64,000 nt of DNA. Source: Acinetobacter shaoyimingii (GTDB lineage Bacteria > Pseudomonadota > Gammaproteobacteria > Pseudomonadales > Moraxellaceae). The position numbers and the translations under genes are program-made. The notes beneath the pieces were generated by a model. That model was not told the DNA's origin. It did no database searches and saw only the letters and a list, made by a program, of their open reading frames with translations. Every line of letters starts with the position of its first letter. The stretch's first letter is position 1. This document shows positions 28,814 to 37,725 of this stretch, piece after piece. The stretch spans positions 2,666,001 through 2,730,000 of the forward strand of contig NZ_CP049801.1 in assembly GCF_011578045.1 (NCBI RefSeq), read 5' to 3'.

Positions 28814-29536
28814 ATGTCTAAATTAATGGCTAAAGTATCAAAAGGCACATATAAAGATACACCCCTTTATGCTCATAAAAATGAGGCAGGTAGATATATT
28901 GCAAGTCCATCAAGATTTGAGGTAGATTATATCTATGTAGATAATGAAGACGAACTAGAGGCATTAGTATTAAGCGGTCTTAAAGCTAGAATGTCTAATT
29001 CTGAAATTCCTAATGCTCCATCCCTCATTACGCCTAAAAGTATTCAAAAAGTTGATGGCTCAAAATTATCAAGTGATCCTAAAAACTTCTTACCAAAATT
29101 TTCTGATGAAGTTGATTTAGATTATGATTCAAAGTCGAAATCAAGAAAGGAGCAAGCCTTATTACGATTGCATCTTACTCAAGGTAAAGATGAAGCTAAA
29201 TGCACAATCTGTGGAGATGTTTATCCAACAGATTTTTTAATCGCTGCTCATATAAAACCAAGATTATTATGTGAGAAATCTGAAAAACTAGATTTTGATA
29301 ACATTGCTGCTTTGATGTGTAAAACCGGTAGTGATGACCTCTTTGAAAAAGGATATATCATCATTTGCGATGGAATTGTTATAGATAATTCTAAACAAAA
29401 AAAGACTACTCCAAAGCTTAAAAACCTCATTGATCAACTTGCAGGTAAAAAAGTAAGTAATTGGGTAGGTAGTTTCAAATATTATATTGCTCATAAAGAG
29501 TATCACAACGGTAAATCTAAAAAATCTGCTAAATAA
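28814..29536 (+). CDS. HNH endonuclease domain protein
   Basis: The N-terminal 100 residues are lysine-rich and unrecognised. The C-terminal half carries an HNH nuclease core: CTICGD (a CxxC knuckle), then LIAAHIKPR with the catalytic-type histidine. NIAALMCKTGSDDLFEKGYI follows, where the Asn and the aspartate-phenylalanine-glycine pattern match HNH_2-like nucleases. These occur in restriction and other defence modules. ATG 28814 has a GGAG ribosome site. The ATG at 28802 is in frame but sits against the gatB terminator. It is convergent with the DUF4145-like gene. The DNA appears more AT-rich than gatCAB, which hints at transfer. Confidence 0.7.
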   Translation: MSKLMAKVSKGTYKDTPLYAHKNEAGRYIASPSRFEVDYIYVDNEDELEALVLSGLKARMSNSEIPNAPSLITPKSIQKVDGSKLSSDPKNFLPKFSDEVDLDYDSKSKSRKEQALLRLHLTQGKDEAKCTICGDVYPTDFLIAAHIKPRLLCEKSEKLDFDNIAALMCKTGSDDLFEKGYIIICDGIVIDNSKQKKTTPKLKNLIDQLAGKKVSNWVGSFKYYIAHKEYHNGKSKKSAK

Positions 29537-29550
29537 TTAGCAGATTTTTT
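29521..29550 (+). terminator. Terminator between the convergent HNH and DUF4145-like genes
   Basis: AAAATCTGCTAA pairs with TTAGCAGATTTT around ATAA, and T residues follow. The stem includes the HNH stop codon. Confidence 0.85.
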
Positions 29551-29555
29551 CCAAT

Positions 29556-30263
29556 TCAAATATTAGCTCTTTTTTGTTCCGGAAATAGTGCATTTATCTC
29601 ATCAATTTCCTTTGGCTTCGTGATTGCGTAATCAACTATTAAATTAATATAAGTAAAAATAGCTGGATTGATATCTTCTAGAACCTCATCCCCAATAATC
29701 CCCGAATGAACATTCGCATTTCCAATCAACCTGATATTATCTGCAGCTTGTGCAACTCTTAATGGAATAATTTGTTTTTTTGCCAGCTCTTCAATCGATT
29801 CTTTAATATTCTTCTTTCTAACACCTAAATGCTCGCATAATCTTTCTAAAGCTAAGCGTATAAGAGCAGCTCCAGAACGTGGTGACAATTCAAAAATTAA
29901 GGCTGCTTCTTTATACAACTCCTGTACATCATGTGGCATATCAGGTAAGTATTCCGGTATATCTGTGTTACTAATTTCATTTATTGGAAACAGTCTTAAT
30001 AATTCAGAATCATTACTAGGTCTTGGTATTCCGTGAAGCGCCAACCATCCTGAAACTTCCCGATTGTTATACCATATATTTTCTTTCTCACATGACGCAC
30101 ATCGTGCTTGATGAACTCTTGTTTGAATATTATGTTCATTACCTTGCTCATCATGAATAGTAAAAAATAGATTTTCCCATTTCATATGCGCAAAAGCGCC
30201 ACAATGGGGACATTTAAAACTCTTTTGATCAAGAATTGTTTTTGGTAATTCAGGTATTTTCAT
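29556..30263 (-). CDS. DUF4145-like protein with N-terminal zinc ribbon
   Basis: Residues 18-58 contain CPHC and CASC, a four-cysteine zinc ribbon. From about residue 130 comes YKEAALIFELSPRSGAALIRLALERLCEHLG, then a helix and ADNIRLIGNANVHSG. That is the pattern I recognise as DUF4145, a helical domain often found alone or inside type I restriction subunits. The function is unknown. It is convergent with an HNH nuclease gene 19 bases away, an arrangement that suggests a small defence or DNA-processing cassette but does not prove it. No clear ribosome site precedes the ATG. Confidence 0.65.
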   Translation of the reverse strand: MKIPELPKTILDQKSFKCPHCGAFAHMKWENLFFTIHDEQGNEHNIQTRVHQARCASCEKENIWYNNREVSGWLALHGIPRPSNDSELLRLFPINEISNTDIPEYLPDMPHDVQELYKEAALIFELSPRSGAALIRLALERLCEHLGVRKKNIKESIEELAKKQIIPLRVAQAADNIRLIGNANVHSGIIGDEVLEDINPAIFTYINLIVDYAITKPKEIDEINALFPEQKRANI

Positions 30264-30612
30264 AGCGTATGATTAACTTTAGTTTTTTTACTTCATAATT
30301 TTACCTACAAATCAATAACTTTTAAAACTATTATCAAGTTAATCAAAATTATTAATTTATTTTCAATTTTAACCATTTAAACAAAAATGAACATCAAAAA
30401 AGTATTCTTAATCGCCAAACTTAAAGACTTAGGACTTATCCAACTTTCAAAGTCTTTCTTTATGTGTGACTTCTGAATCCCTCTAAATCTCCCTTTTAAA
30501 AGGGAGACTTTGACACGTGATTAATTTGATACGCAGAGTTCCCTCTCCTGAGCAAGTTTTAAAACACTGCTTTAAGACGAGAAGCACTGCTTCACAAGAG
30601 ATAGATAACAAT
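30264..30612. other. Intergenic region with a 20-base perfect palindrome
   Basis: About 350 AT-rich bases between two minus-strand genes, with no supported open frame. The one notable element is the palindrome at 30488-30507, listed separately. The left part may hold the promoter for the DUF4145-like gene. Confidence 0.5.
30488..30507. repeat. Perfect 20-base palindrome (possible dispersed intergenic repeat)
   Basis: The sequence TCTCCCTTTTAAAAGGGAGA is its own reverse complement. No T-run follows on either strand and no gene ends close by, so it is not an obvious terminator. Similar CCCTTT/AAAGGG elements are recalled in Acinetobacter intergenic regions, but only one copy was seen in this window. 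Confidence 0.45.
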
Positions 30613-31182
30613 TTACTTTTTTAATTTACAATAATCTAACTCATTATTTGCTGATAATAATCTAATGGGTTTCACTTCTTTTCGAGTTCCATCTTTCATA
30701 ATTTGATTAATGGTAAACTTGCAATCATCAGAACCAGTGTTATCTAACAACTCATAATTTTTCTTTGATTTGAAAGTATAAATTCCATAATGACTACATG
30801 ATTTATATACTCTTTGATCGATAGAATATTTTTTTACTCTAAATATCAATTCTGTTTTTGCAGGCAATTTATACTCTAAATAGTCAACACCTAGAGGTTG
30901 GAAAGGCATACCAATGCTTTTAGTGTCAAATGTCCACACATCATCAAAAGGATCATTATCCATAGCAATTTTGGGTGATAGCCTATTATGCAAAACTTCT
31001 CGTTTTAAACAACGACCGTCTTCAAAAGTCAATTCATAGAAAACTTTGTTCTGAACTCTTAAATTACTAAAAGTTTTCCCCTCAAAATCTTTGTAATCTT
31101 TCGAGAAAGGTTTTCTTGGTGCAGACCAACTGCTTGCTGTTATGAATAATAGTATTAAGGTTAAAATTAAACTTATTTTCAT
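30613..31182 (-). CDS. Secreted hypothetical protein
   Basis: I do not recognise this 189-residue protein. It has a clear signal peptide (MKISLILTLILLFITASSWSA, cleavage near residue 21). The mature part is mixed alpha/beta with four cysteines, in GRCLK, KSCSHYG, DDCKF and LDYCKLKK, suited to two disulfides in the periplasm. It is a single gene on the minus strand with an AT-rich leader. It may belong to the same accessory stretch as the HNH and DUF4145-like genes. Confidence 0.6.
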   Translation of the reverse strand: MKISLILTLILLFITASSWSAPRKPFSKDYKDFEGKTFSNLRVQNKVFYELTFEDGRCLKREVLHNRLSPKIAMDNDPFDDVWTFDTKSIGMPFQPLGVDYLEYKLPAKTELIFRVKKYSIDQRVYKSCSHYGIYTFKSKKNYELLDNTGSDDCKFTINQIMKDGTRKEVKPIRLLSANNELDYCKLKK

Positions 31183-31339
31183 GATTTTATGACTTCTCTT
31201 TTACTTTTATTTTAACCAACTTTTACTATCTGACAAAGTAGCTTAATTACTCAAGAAAACACTGTCCTATTTTTAGCCCTTCAAAGCCACAACTCTGCCA
31301 CCCTATAATCAAAACAGAACATAAAACTAGGCAAAGAAA

Positions 31340-32242
31340 ATGAAAACTACAGTCTTAATCGCTCACGAATACGGACAACCTGAGGTCTTAAATCTCGAAA
31401 GTCATTCCCTACCAACCCTCGCATCAGGCATGGCACGCATCCAAGTCAAAGCCGCCGGCATCAACCCTATTGACGCACGTCGTATGACAGGCGAATTCAA
31501 ACATGCGCAACTACCGCAAACCTTCGGAACAGAGTTTGCAGGTGTCATTGTCGAACTTGCAGATGCCAACACAACATGGAAAATTGGCGATGAAGTTCTC
31601 GGCTCAGGTGGCTCATTTACCCATGCAACAGTCATTGATGTACCGCTCGAAAACCTCATTCGAAAACCACAAAACATCGAATGGAACATCGCAGGAAGTC
31701 TGGCAGGTGCAGCACAAACCGCAATGACCATTTTAGATGAAATGGGGCCAGCCCAATCTTTACTCGTACATGGTGGTTCTGGTGGTGTGGGTTCCATCCT
31801 CATTCAACTTGCGATTGAAAAAGGCATGAACGTGGTTGCAACTGCATCCGAAAAAAATCAGCAGCACCTTCAAGCTTTGGGTGCTACCCCTGTTGTGTAC
31901 GGTGAAGGCTTAATTCAACGCTTGCACAGCATTCATCCTGAAAAATTCGATGCGTCTATTGATATGAGTGGTAATGAAGATGCAACCCAAGCCTCTTTAG
32001 CTACTGTAAAATCAGGTGGTTTTATGGGTTCAATTGCAGGTCGTAAATTGTCTTCAAGTCAAATACGTCCAGTTTGGGTGAAACGCAACATTAACAATTT
32101 ACAGCATGTGGTGGATGGTGTGGCAGACGGACGTTTCGATTGGTCTGTCAGTCGTGAATATCCTTTTGAGAATGCTCAAGAAGCCTATACCGATGTTTTA
32201 ACTGGTCATACCAAAGGTAAAAGTGTTTTGGTGTTTCAATAA
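31340..32242 (+). CDS. Zinc-type alcohol dehydrogenase-like / quinone oxidoreductase family protein
   Basis: A 300-residue medium-chain dehydrogenase/reductase. The N-terminal GroES-like part contains AAGINPIDARRMTGEFK and GTEFAGVIVEL. The Rossmann NADPH loop is VHGGSGGVGSILIQLA, followed by VVATASEKNQQHLQALGA. The catalytic-zinc ligands of true alcohol dehydrogenases are missing, which points to the zinc-free quinone oxidoreductase group that reduces quinones or enones with NADPH. The actual substrate cannot be read from the sequence. It is a single gene with a weak purine-rich ribosome site. Confidence 0.8.
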   Translation: MKTTVLIAHEYGQPEVLNLESHSLPTLASGMARIQVKAAGINPIDARRMTGEFKHAQLPQTFGTEFAGVIVELADANTTWKIGDEVLGSGGSFTHATVIDVPLENLIRKPQNIEWNIAGSLAGAAQTAMTILDEMGPAQSLLVHGGSGGVGSILIQLAIEKGMNVVATASEKNQQHLQALGATPVVYGEGLIQRLHSIHPEKFDASIDMSGNEDATQASLATVKSGGFMGSIAGRKLSSSQIRPVWVKRNINNLQHVVDGVADGRFDWSVSREYPFENAQEAYTDVLTGHTKGKSVLVFQ

Positions 32243-32281
32243 ATTGATAATTTAGATCCAGATGGATGAGCGTATCGATGC

Positions 32282-32743
32282 TCATCCTGCATCGTAAACA
32301 ATGATTTCTCTAAAGCCTTCATCCAAACTTGGCATTTCAATCGCATTAAAAACATTTCTTAGCGCAGACTCATCTACACGTGTATCTAACGCTCTTGTTT
32401 CATTTCGTTTTAAGCACAGTGCTAAAGATGTATGAAAAACGATCGCAATGATGGCGATTTTTTTATTATGAATTAAGTTGATTATGCTTTTTCTTTCTTG
32501 TTTTTTAACCAAAATCGCATCAAAAATAATATTGTCAGGCTCTGAATTATTTTTCTCTTTCGCCCAAGTCGATTTACCCGAAGCTTGCGCACCAATCAGT
32601 AGATATACACGCTGAATATTTGCATTTCCGTCTAACTCTTCTTCCAAGTCAGCAAAACATCTTTCCCACGCCAGTTGATTACCTTCATCCGTAAACACTC
32701 GACCATGTTCTGTCTCTAAATAGTGATCTGGATTAATATGCAT
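32282..32743 (-). CDS. Small P-loop kinase-like protein (AAA_33 / zeta-like)
   Basis: A 153-residue protein with a Walker A loop, LLIGAQASGKSTWAKE. A later basic segment, LCLKRNETRALDTRVDESAL, carries arginines typical of the lid of polynucleotide or zeta-type kinases. The end, PSLDEGFREIIVYDAG, resembles the tail of such kinases. The product could phosphorylate a nucleotide, an RNA end or a small metabolite. No antitoxin-like gene lies beside it, so a toxin role is not supported. The frame opens at 32752, but ATG 32743 is preferred. Confidence 0.6.
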   Translation of the reverse strand: MHINPDHYLETEHGRVFTDEGNQLAWERCFADLEEELDGNANIQRVYLLIGAQASGKSTWAKEKNNSEPDNIIFDAILVKKQERKSIINLIHNKKIAIIAIVFHTSLALCLKRNETRALDTRVDESALRNVFNAIEMPSLDEGFREIIVYDAG

Positions 32744-32840
32744 TGAACACACTCTATCGGATGAAATTCATCAAATATCAAAATGAAATACTGTATATTT
32801 GATTTATAAAAAATCATGAAACAATACCATTTAATAAAAA

Positions 32841-33173
32841 ATGACACTTCTCAATTTTATATTCACTGTAATCGGCATACTTTTTATTGTCTGGCTATAT
32901 GCACTCATCTATGCCGAAAACCTACCGATCATCCATTTAAATCAACTACAAGAAAAATGGAAAAAGTTAAAAGACTATCCAATTTCCAATGTGCTCAATA
33001 AAATCTACCAAACCATTGTCGAAATTTTGAGATTCATTGGAAGAGTCATTTTTAAAATATTCAAATTCATCTTAGAAGTATTAGCTGAAATCATTTTCAA
33101 TATTCTGTTAAGAGGAATTTGGTTTTTGATTAAAGCTTTTTTCTCTTTAATCTTGCGATTTTTTGATGCTTAA
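32841..33173 (+). CDS. Small hydrophobic membrane protein, hypothetical
   Basis: I do not recognise this 110-residue protein. It has one N-terminal membrane helix (residues about 3-25). A lysine-rich amphipathic middle is followed by a long hydrophobic, phenylalanine- and isoleucine-rich stretch from about residue 60 to the end. It is probably an inner-membrane protein. No ribosome site is evident, so gene status is moderate. It is divergent from the kinase-like gene and convergent with the next secreted protein. Confidence 0.45.
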   Translation: MTLLNFIFTVIGILFIVWLYALIYAENLPIIHLNQLQEKWKKLKDYPISNVLNKIYQTIVEILRFIGRVIFKIFKFILEVLAEIIFNILLRGIWFLIKAFFSLILRFFDA

Positions 33174-33181
33174 TGCCATTT

Positions 33182-33218
33182 AAAAAAAAGACTGCTCATG
33201 GTGGCCATCAGCAGTCTT
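33182..33218 (-). terminator. Terminator of the 33235-33753 gene
   Basis: Read on the minus strand, AAGACTGCT pairs with AGCAGTCTT around a 13-base loop and is followed by an eight-base T-run. It could also act weakly on the plus-strand gene. Confidence 0.8.
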
Positions 33219-33234
33219 CTCATTTGGAATGCAA

Positions 33235-33753
33235 TTATTTGCTTAAACCCAATTTCGACATAATGTCAGGCGTTAAGAAAGTCGTCACCAATTTGTTCAA
33301 ATCGACATAACGAATCACACCCTTCAACTGCGCTTTCACTTCAGGATTTTTCAAAATTTCTTCACCCGAAATACGACCTAATTCTTGGAAACTGTTACCC
33401 ACAGCTTGAATACCTTCAGCCTTAATCACAGCCTTGGTTTGCGTTGCACATTGCTCAACTAAAATGCGTTGTAAGACAGTCGCTAAATTTTGATCTAACT
33501 GTGTCTTTTGTGCTTCTGTCACATTACTAAAACTTTTAAGATCTGGATGACTCGCCAAAGCCACAAAAGTCCATTGTAAAACAGCAGTTTTATCTGTTGC
33601 TGTGGTCGATTTCACCAAACATTCACTCAGTTGATCCACGGTTGGACCCGCTGATGCAACTTGCGTCATGCCCAGCAAACCCATTGCTAGAACAGAAGCA
33701 CTTGCGATACGTGAAAATTTTGAGCCGAAGGTGTTAGATAAACGACGAGACAT
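33235..33753 (-). CDS. Secreted alpha-helical hypothetical protein
   Basis: The protein has a basic N-terminus and a signal peptide ending QVASA, which gives a mature protein of about 135 residues. The mature part looks wholly alpha-helical with two cysteines (SECLVKS and VEQCATQ). I do not recognise a named domain. It looks like the periplasmic hypothetical proteins common in Acinetobacter. The frame opens at 33786, but ATG 33753 (MSRRLSNTFG) gives a normal signal peptide. Confidence 0.65.
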   Translation of the reverse strand: MSRRLSNTFGSKFSRIASASVLAMGLLGMTQVASAGPTVDQLSECLVKSTTATDKTAVLQWTFVALASHPDLKSFSNVTEAQKTQLDQNLATVLQRILVEQCATQTKAVIKAEGIQAVGNSFQELGRISGEEILKNPEVKAQLKGVIRYVDLNKLVTTFLTPDIMSKLGLSK

Positions 33754-33939
33754 ACAATGACTCCAAACCAAGATTAAATTTAACAACTATCATAATCCTA
33801 TTCATGCGCTTAAGTCCCTTTCTGTAACTCAAATACTGAGAAAATTGGCAGATCAAGGAGATATCCCTCCATATTTTGAGCATGATCTTATAAAAATGTT
33901 ATTCTATGCTTACTTGAGGAATGTTAAAAAATACTAAAA

Positions 33940-34680
33940 ATGAAAATATTATTACTGAGTCTTTTATGTTTACTGAATACGCTTACTTTTGCCAAAGTTG
34001 AAACTTTTAATCCAAAGTTCTCTAAATTTTCAGACAATGCCATCCAACGTAAAAAGTGGAATCAGTTTTATTCCATAGGATATGCAACCTTTAACAATAA
34101 TGTGCAAGTACCCATTTATGGTGTAACGGTAGAGAACCCTTACGATGATGGTATTTTAAAAGAATCTAAACCTTGCACAAAAAACACATGTACCTTTAAC
34201 TTTAAATTAGATCCTCAACAAGCCAGTCAAATTAAAGTAATTGTGTTACCAAATATTGGTGCAGTGATGATTCCTCGTGCATGGACAGATATTTCTGCTA
34301 GTGCAGGAGCAAATGGTAGTGGTTCAGCACTGATTATGAGTGCAGATCAAAAAGAACAGATAAACCTATATAATTCTGCATTCTGTGTTGGTTGTGGAAT
34401 GCCCTATGCCAGTTTATATTTTCCACATTTATTAAAACAAAGTGTCGAAAATGAGTTTGGTGGCTATGTCGATAAAAATAAAAAATTAAACGTGGTCTAT
34501 CCGAGTAAGAACGTTGCTTTTTTTAGCTATCAAATTCCAAACTTGAATAATAAGACGCATGGCATAGCAAAATATGATGATGAAGATACGTTTAACTTTC
34601 AAGAAATCAGCACTACTTTAGATCAATCAAATCAAAATTTAGCCCGACCGATCTTAAATTTTTATCATGCGATGCATTAA
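33940..34680 (+). CDS. Secreted protein, possibly DUF4850 family
   Basis: A 246-residue exported protein whose signal peptide ends LTFA. The core contains LKVIVLPNIGAVMIPRAW-like sequence (residues about 95-115), then TDISASAGANGSGSALI and NSAFCVGCGMPYASLYFP. That pattern resembles DUF4850, a family of unknown function found in Acinetobacter. The assignment is from memory. Two cysteine pairs are present (CTKNTC and CVGC), which could bind a metal or form disulfides. There is no obvious ribosome site, and the gene stands alone. Confidence 0.55.
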   Translation: MKILLLSLLCLLNTLTFAKVETFNPKFSKFSDNAIQRKKWNQFYSIGYATFNNNVQVPIYGVTVENPYDDGILKESKPCTKNTCTFNFKLDPQQASQIKVIVLPNIGAVMIPRAWTDISASAGANGSGSALIMSADQKEQINLYNSAFCVGCGMPYASLYFPHLLKQSVENEFGGYVDKNKKLNVVYPSKNVAFFSYQIPNLNNKTHGIAKYDDEDTFNFQEISTTLDQSNQNLARPILNFYHAMH

Positions 34681-34792
34681 TTATTTACTTTTATAACAAT
34701 GCAACTATTGTGAAATTTGATTGAATAAAACTCAGTAACATTACAATAACAGCTATAATAAATCACTTAATGAAAAGACTTCATCCTGACTT

Positions 34793-35731
34793 ATGATGAC
34801 CAAAAACTTAGCAACACTAATCGGCTTTAGTGCCGTATTACAATGGTCATCAATCGTCGGTTTGTTAAAAAGAATTAGCTTGAGTATTGGTGCAGATTTA
34901 GCTGTCTTGTTTATGTATAGCTTAAGTGCTGTGATTTTAGTTTTAGTGTTTCGTATTCCAAATTTAAAACAGATTCCTCGGACTTATTTAATTTGTGCCA
35001 CGCTTTTATTTGTCATTTATGAGTTGTGTTTTTCCTATGCCATTGCTTTAGCCCAAACCGCACAGCAAGCCATAGAAGTGAGTTTAGTCAATTATCTCTG
35101 GCCAAGCTTAACCATCGTAATGCTTATTGTCTTTAAAGAACTAAAATTCAACCTGTGGGTTATGGTTGGTTTGGCTATAAGTTTATCGGGCGTCATCTAT
35201 ATCCAATCTGGCAATGGCGCATTTAATTGGCACACAGTGTTTCATCATATTCAAAGCAATCCTATTAGTTATGCTTTAGCCTTTTTAGGTGCTTGTCTTT
35301 GGGCAATTTATTGCGTAATCACTAAAAAATATAGCGGTGGTCATAATCCTATTGCACTGTTCTTTCTCGCCATTACCGCTGTACTTTAGCTAAAAATGTG
35401 GTTGATACACCCAGAAAAATTACAACATATGCCTCATATTGATTTTCATACTTTGGGCTATATGGTTTTGGTGTCTATCGTCACAGGTTTAGGCTATGCG
35501 ATGTGGAATATTGGGATTAACCAAGGCAACATTACCTTATTGGTTACCCTGTCCTATTTCAGCCCGATTTTTTCATCATTGATTTCGATGTGGATTTTAC
35601 AATCGCCACTCTCCATTACATTTTGGCATGGTGCAATCATGGTGACTTTAGGTTCTTTTATTTGTTGGATTTCTACCAACTGGGCCTTTATCAAATTAAA
35701 ATTGCAGCGAAAAACAATACAATCCAGCTAA
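34793..35731 (+). pseudogene. yddG: YddG-type aromatic amino acid exporter, interrupted by an in-frame amber codon
   Basis: The frame from 34793 encodes the N-terminal two-thirds of an EamA/DMT exporter, with LIGFSAVLQWSSIVGLLKRI and QQAIEVSLVNYLWPSLTI. It ends at TAG 35387-35389. The same frame resumes after the stop and encodes the rest (GYAMWNIGINQGNITLLVTLSYFSPIFSS). Together they give about 312 codons and the ten-helix plan of YddG, an exporter of aromatic amino acids. One base change, for example from TGG, would restore a full gene. The downstream ATG at 35396 lacks a ribosome site. The most likely reading is a recent nonsense mutation or a sequencing error. Confidence 0.8.
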
Positions 35732-35804
35732 ATAGAGTCTCTCGACAATAAAAAAATTGAGCTGATTGGCTCAGCTCAATTGATCATAGTTTTGATCTTC
35801 ACTT

Positions 35805-36881
35805 TTAACGAATATCTGATTCAATTTTTTCCAACGACCACATGCCCCCTGTAACGCCTTTACATGCGCCAGACCAGCGGTCACTGGTTTGTATAAAGCG
35901 AGCGCCATTCCAAATCCATTGTTGATGCGACCAACAATCACCGACACCGCGACCTTTATGTGCTGCCACTAATTCGCCAGAAAGTACATCCGATACACTT
36001 TCACTGACAAACTCAGCTTTACCTTTGAGTGACTGATCAACCACCCAAGCCCCATAGCCTTGGTTATAAGCACCACTCCAACAGAGTGTAGTTGCCAGTA
36101 TTTTATTGTTGGTCAATTTGTATAGTTCAATATTTCCAAAGCGATACCCCTCTTTTTCACCCTCAAAACTGCCTTGGCAGATATCTTCGTCTGGATCTTT
36201 GACTTTAGGTTTCGCCGCCATCAGTGTAGAGAATAAGGTTTTGTACTGTGCAGTGCTTGGCTTTAAGGTCAAATAAGGTTTATCTGATGTTTTAACTTTT
36301 TTTACTTCAAGTTTCGGTGCTGGTTGTAACAGCGCAGACTCATTTTGACTGCCTTTACGAATTAAGGCGTTGGTCGTACCCACACGTTTTTGAAAATCAT
36401 CCATTTTCAAAAGTGTTGCGGTCATGCCTGCATCTGAGACAATCCAATGATATTTTTTATTTTTAAACTCTATACGCACTTTTTGTTTAAGTAATGCGCT
36501 TAAAGCTTGAGTTTGAACTTTGTTTAACTGTCCTGTAATCGAAAAATCACCGGAAACAGGTTGAATCATTCCTAAATCTTTTCCGTTTAAATAAAAACGA
36601 ATTGGATCCTTTGCTGTATATCTCAATTCTTGATCTTGATCTGACAAGGTATATTCAACGCTAATACCTTGATTCGCTCCAGCTTTACGTGTAATTAAAA
36701 TTGATGCAGGTAATTGATCATCTTCAATTTGATAACCCGCAGCACGACATGTCCCAATATTACTGCAATACATTTCCCACTGATCTTTTTCGAATACAAT
36801 CGGTTTAATGTTTTGAGCAAAACTTAGAGATGAAATTAAACCGAGACTAAAACTCGATAAAGTCAAAATTGTTGTACGCAT
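35805..36881 (-). CDS. DUF1176-like exported protein
   Basis: A 358-residue exported protein with signal peptide MRTTILTLSSFSLGLISSLSFA. The opening of the mature part, KDQWEMYCSNIGTCRAAGYQ, is the cysteine-containing start of DUF1176 proteins, a family of unknown function. A C-terminal domain has further conserved-looking cysteines (GDCWSHQQWIWNGARF, SGACKGVTGGMW). Periplasmic location is likely. The gene is transcribed toward the exporter pseudogene and is alone. Confidence 0.75.
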   Translation of the reverse strand: MRTTILTLSSFSLGLISSLSFAQNIKPIVFEKDQWEMYCSNIGTCRAAGYQIEDDQLPASILITRKAGANQGISVEYTLSDQDQELRYTAKDPIRFYLNGKDLGMIQPVSGDFSITGQLNKVQTQALSALLKQKVRIEFKNKKYHWIVSDAGMTATLLKMDDFQKRVGTTNALIRKGSQNESALLQPAPKLEVKKVKTSDKPYLTLKPSTAQYKTLFSTLMAAKPKVKDPDEDICQGSFEGEKEGYRFGNIELYKLTNNKILATTLCWSGAYNQGYGAWVVDQSLKGKAEFVSESVSDVLSGELVAAHKGRGVGDCWSHQQWIWNGARFIQTSDRWSGACKGVTGGMWSLEKIESDIR

Positions 36882-37091
36882 TTTTATTATCCGAATGAAT
36901 GATTACACTTTATTTTAACTGAATTTAAAGCTTTATTAATTTTAACTGTCATTAATATGTGCAATCCATTGAAATTATTGCCAATGATAATCTTCGACTA
37001 AAGAACATCTTCCCGCTCTTATCAGCTTCATAGTGCTATGCTAAAGTGGAATTAAAACCAACATTCATAACATCGATAAAAGGAAATTCTC

Positions 37092-37670
37092 ATGGCAAAA
37101 CAACTTTTAATGCTTGTGGGTGACTACGCTGAAGATTATGAAACCATGGTACCTTTTCAGTTCCTCACTGGCTTAGGTTATACCGTTCATGCAGTTTGCC
37201 CAGATAAAAAAAATGGCGATACCGTTGCTACAGCGATTCATGATTTTGAAGGCGATCAAACCTATAGTGAAAAACGTGGTCATAACTTTGCAATTAATTA
37301 TGATTTTGATCAGGTCAATACACAAGACTATGTCGGTTTAGTGATTCCAGGGGGACGCGCACCAGAGTACTTACGTATGAATGCACGTATTATTGAAATT
37401 GTACGTGAGTTTGATGCTGCACAAAAACCAATTGCTGCTGTATGTCACGGCGCTCAAATTCTTGCAGCAGCCGATGTATTGAAAGGTCGTTTATGTTCTG
37501 CCTACCCTGCTTGTGCTGCTGAGGTGAAACTGGCTGGTGGAAACTATGCAGATATTGCAGTGACTGAAGCAGTAACAGACGGTCATTTGGTGACTGCACC
37601 TGCTTGGCCTGCACATCCTGCATGGTTAGCGCAGTATATTAAAGCTTTAGGTGCTACTGTCAGCATCTAA
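37092..37670 (+). CDS. DJ-1/PfpI family protein
   Basis: The fold is class I glutamine-amidotransferase-like. The nucleophile elbow is [19 protein letters not shown], with cysteine near residue 117. The acidic partner block is [16 protein letters not shown]. At 192 residues it resembles the PfpI/YhbO group, for which peptidase, glyoxalase or deglycase activity has been argued. The residue pair suits stress-response members. A ribosome site (AAAGGAAA) precedes the ATG, and a terminator at 37684-37711 follows. Confidence 0.8.
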   Translation: MAKQLLMLVGDYAEDYETMVPFQFLTGLGYTVHAVCPDKKNGDTVATAIHDFEGDQTYSEKRGHNFAINYDFDQVNTQDYVGLVIPGGRAPEYLRMNARIIEIVREFDAAQKPIAAVCHGAQILAAADVLKGRLCSAYPACAAEVKLAGGNYADIAVTEAVTDGHLVTAPAWPAHPAWLAQYIKALGATVSI

Positions 37671-37683
37671 TAAAGTTCACATT

Positions 37684-37711
37684 AAAAAAGCCCATCGAAT
37701 GGGCTTTTTTC
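37684..37711 (+). terminator. Bidirectional terminator between the PfpI-like and sbmA-like genes
   Basis: AAAAAAGCCCATCG pairs with CGAATGGGCTTTTTT. It has A- and T-tracts on the two sides, so it can serve the two convergent genes. Confidence 0.88.
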
Positions 37712-37725
37712 AACTCATCTAAAAC

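Noticed and set aside
35387..35398. Programmed amber readthrough or pyrrolysine at the YddG-type TAG
   Set aside because: No recoding signal was seen, and the family has no such residue at this place. A nonsense mutation or sequence error is simpler.
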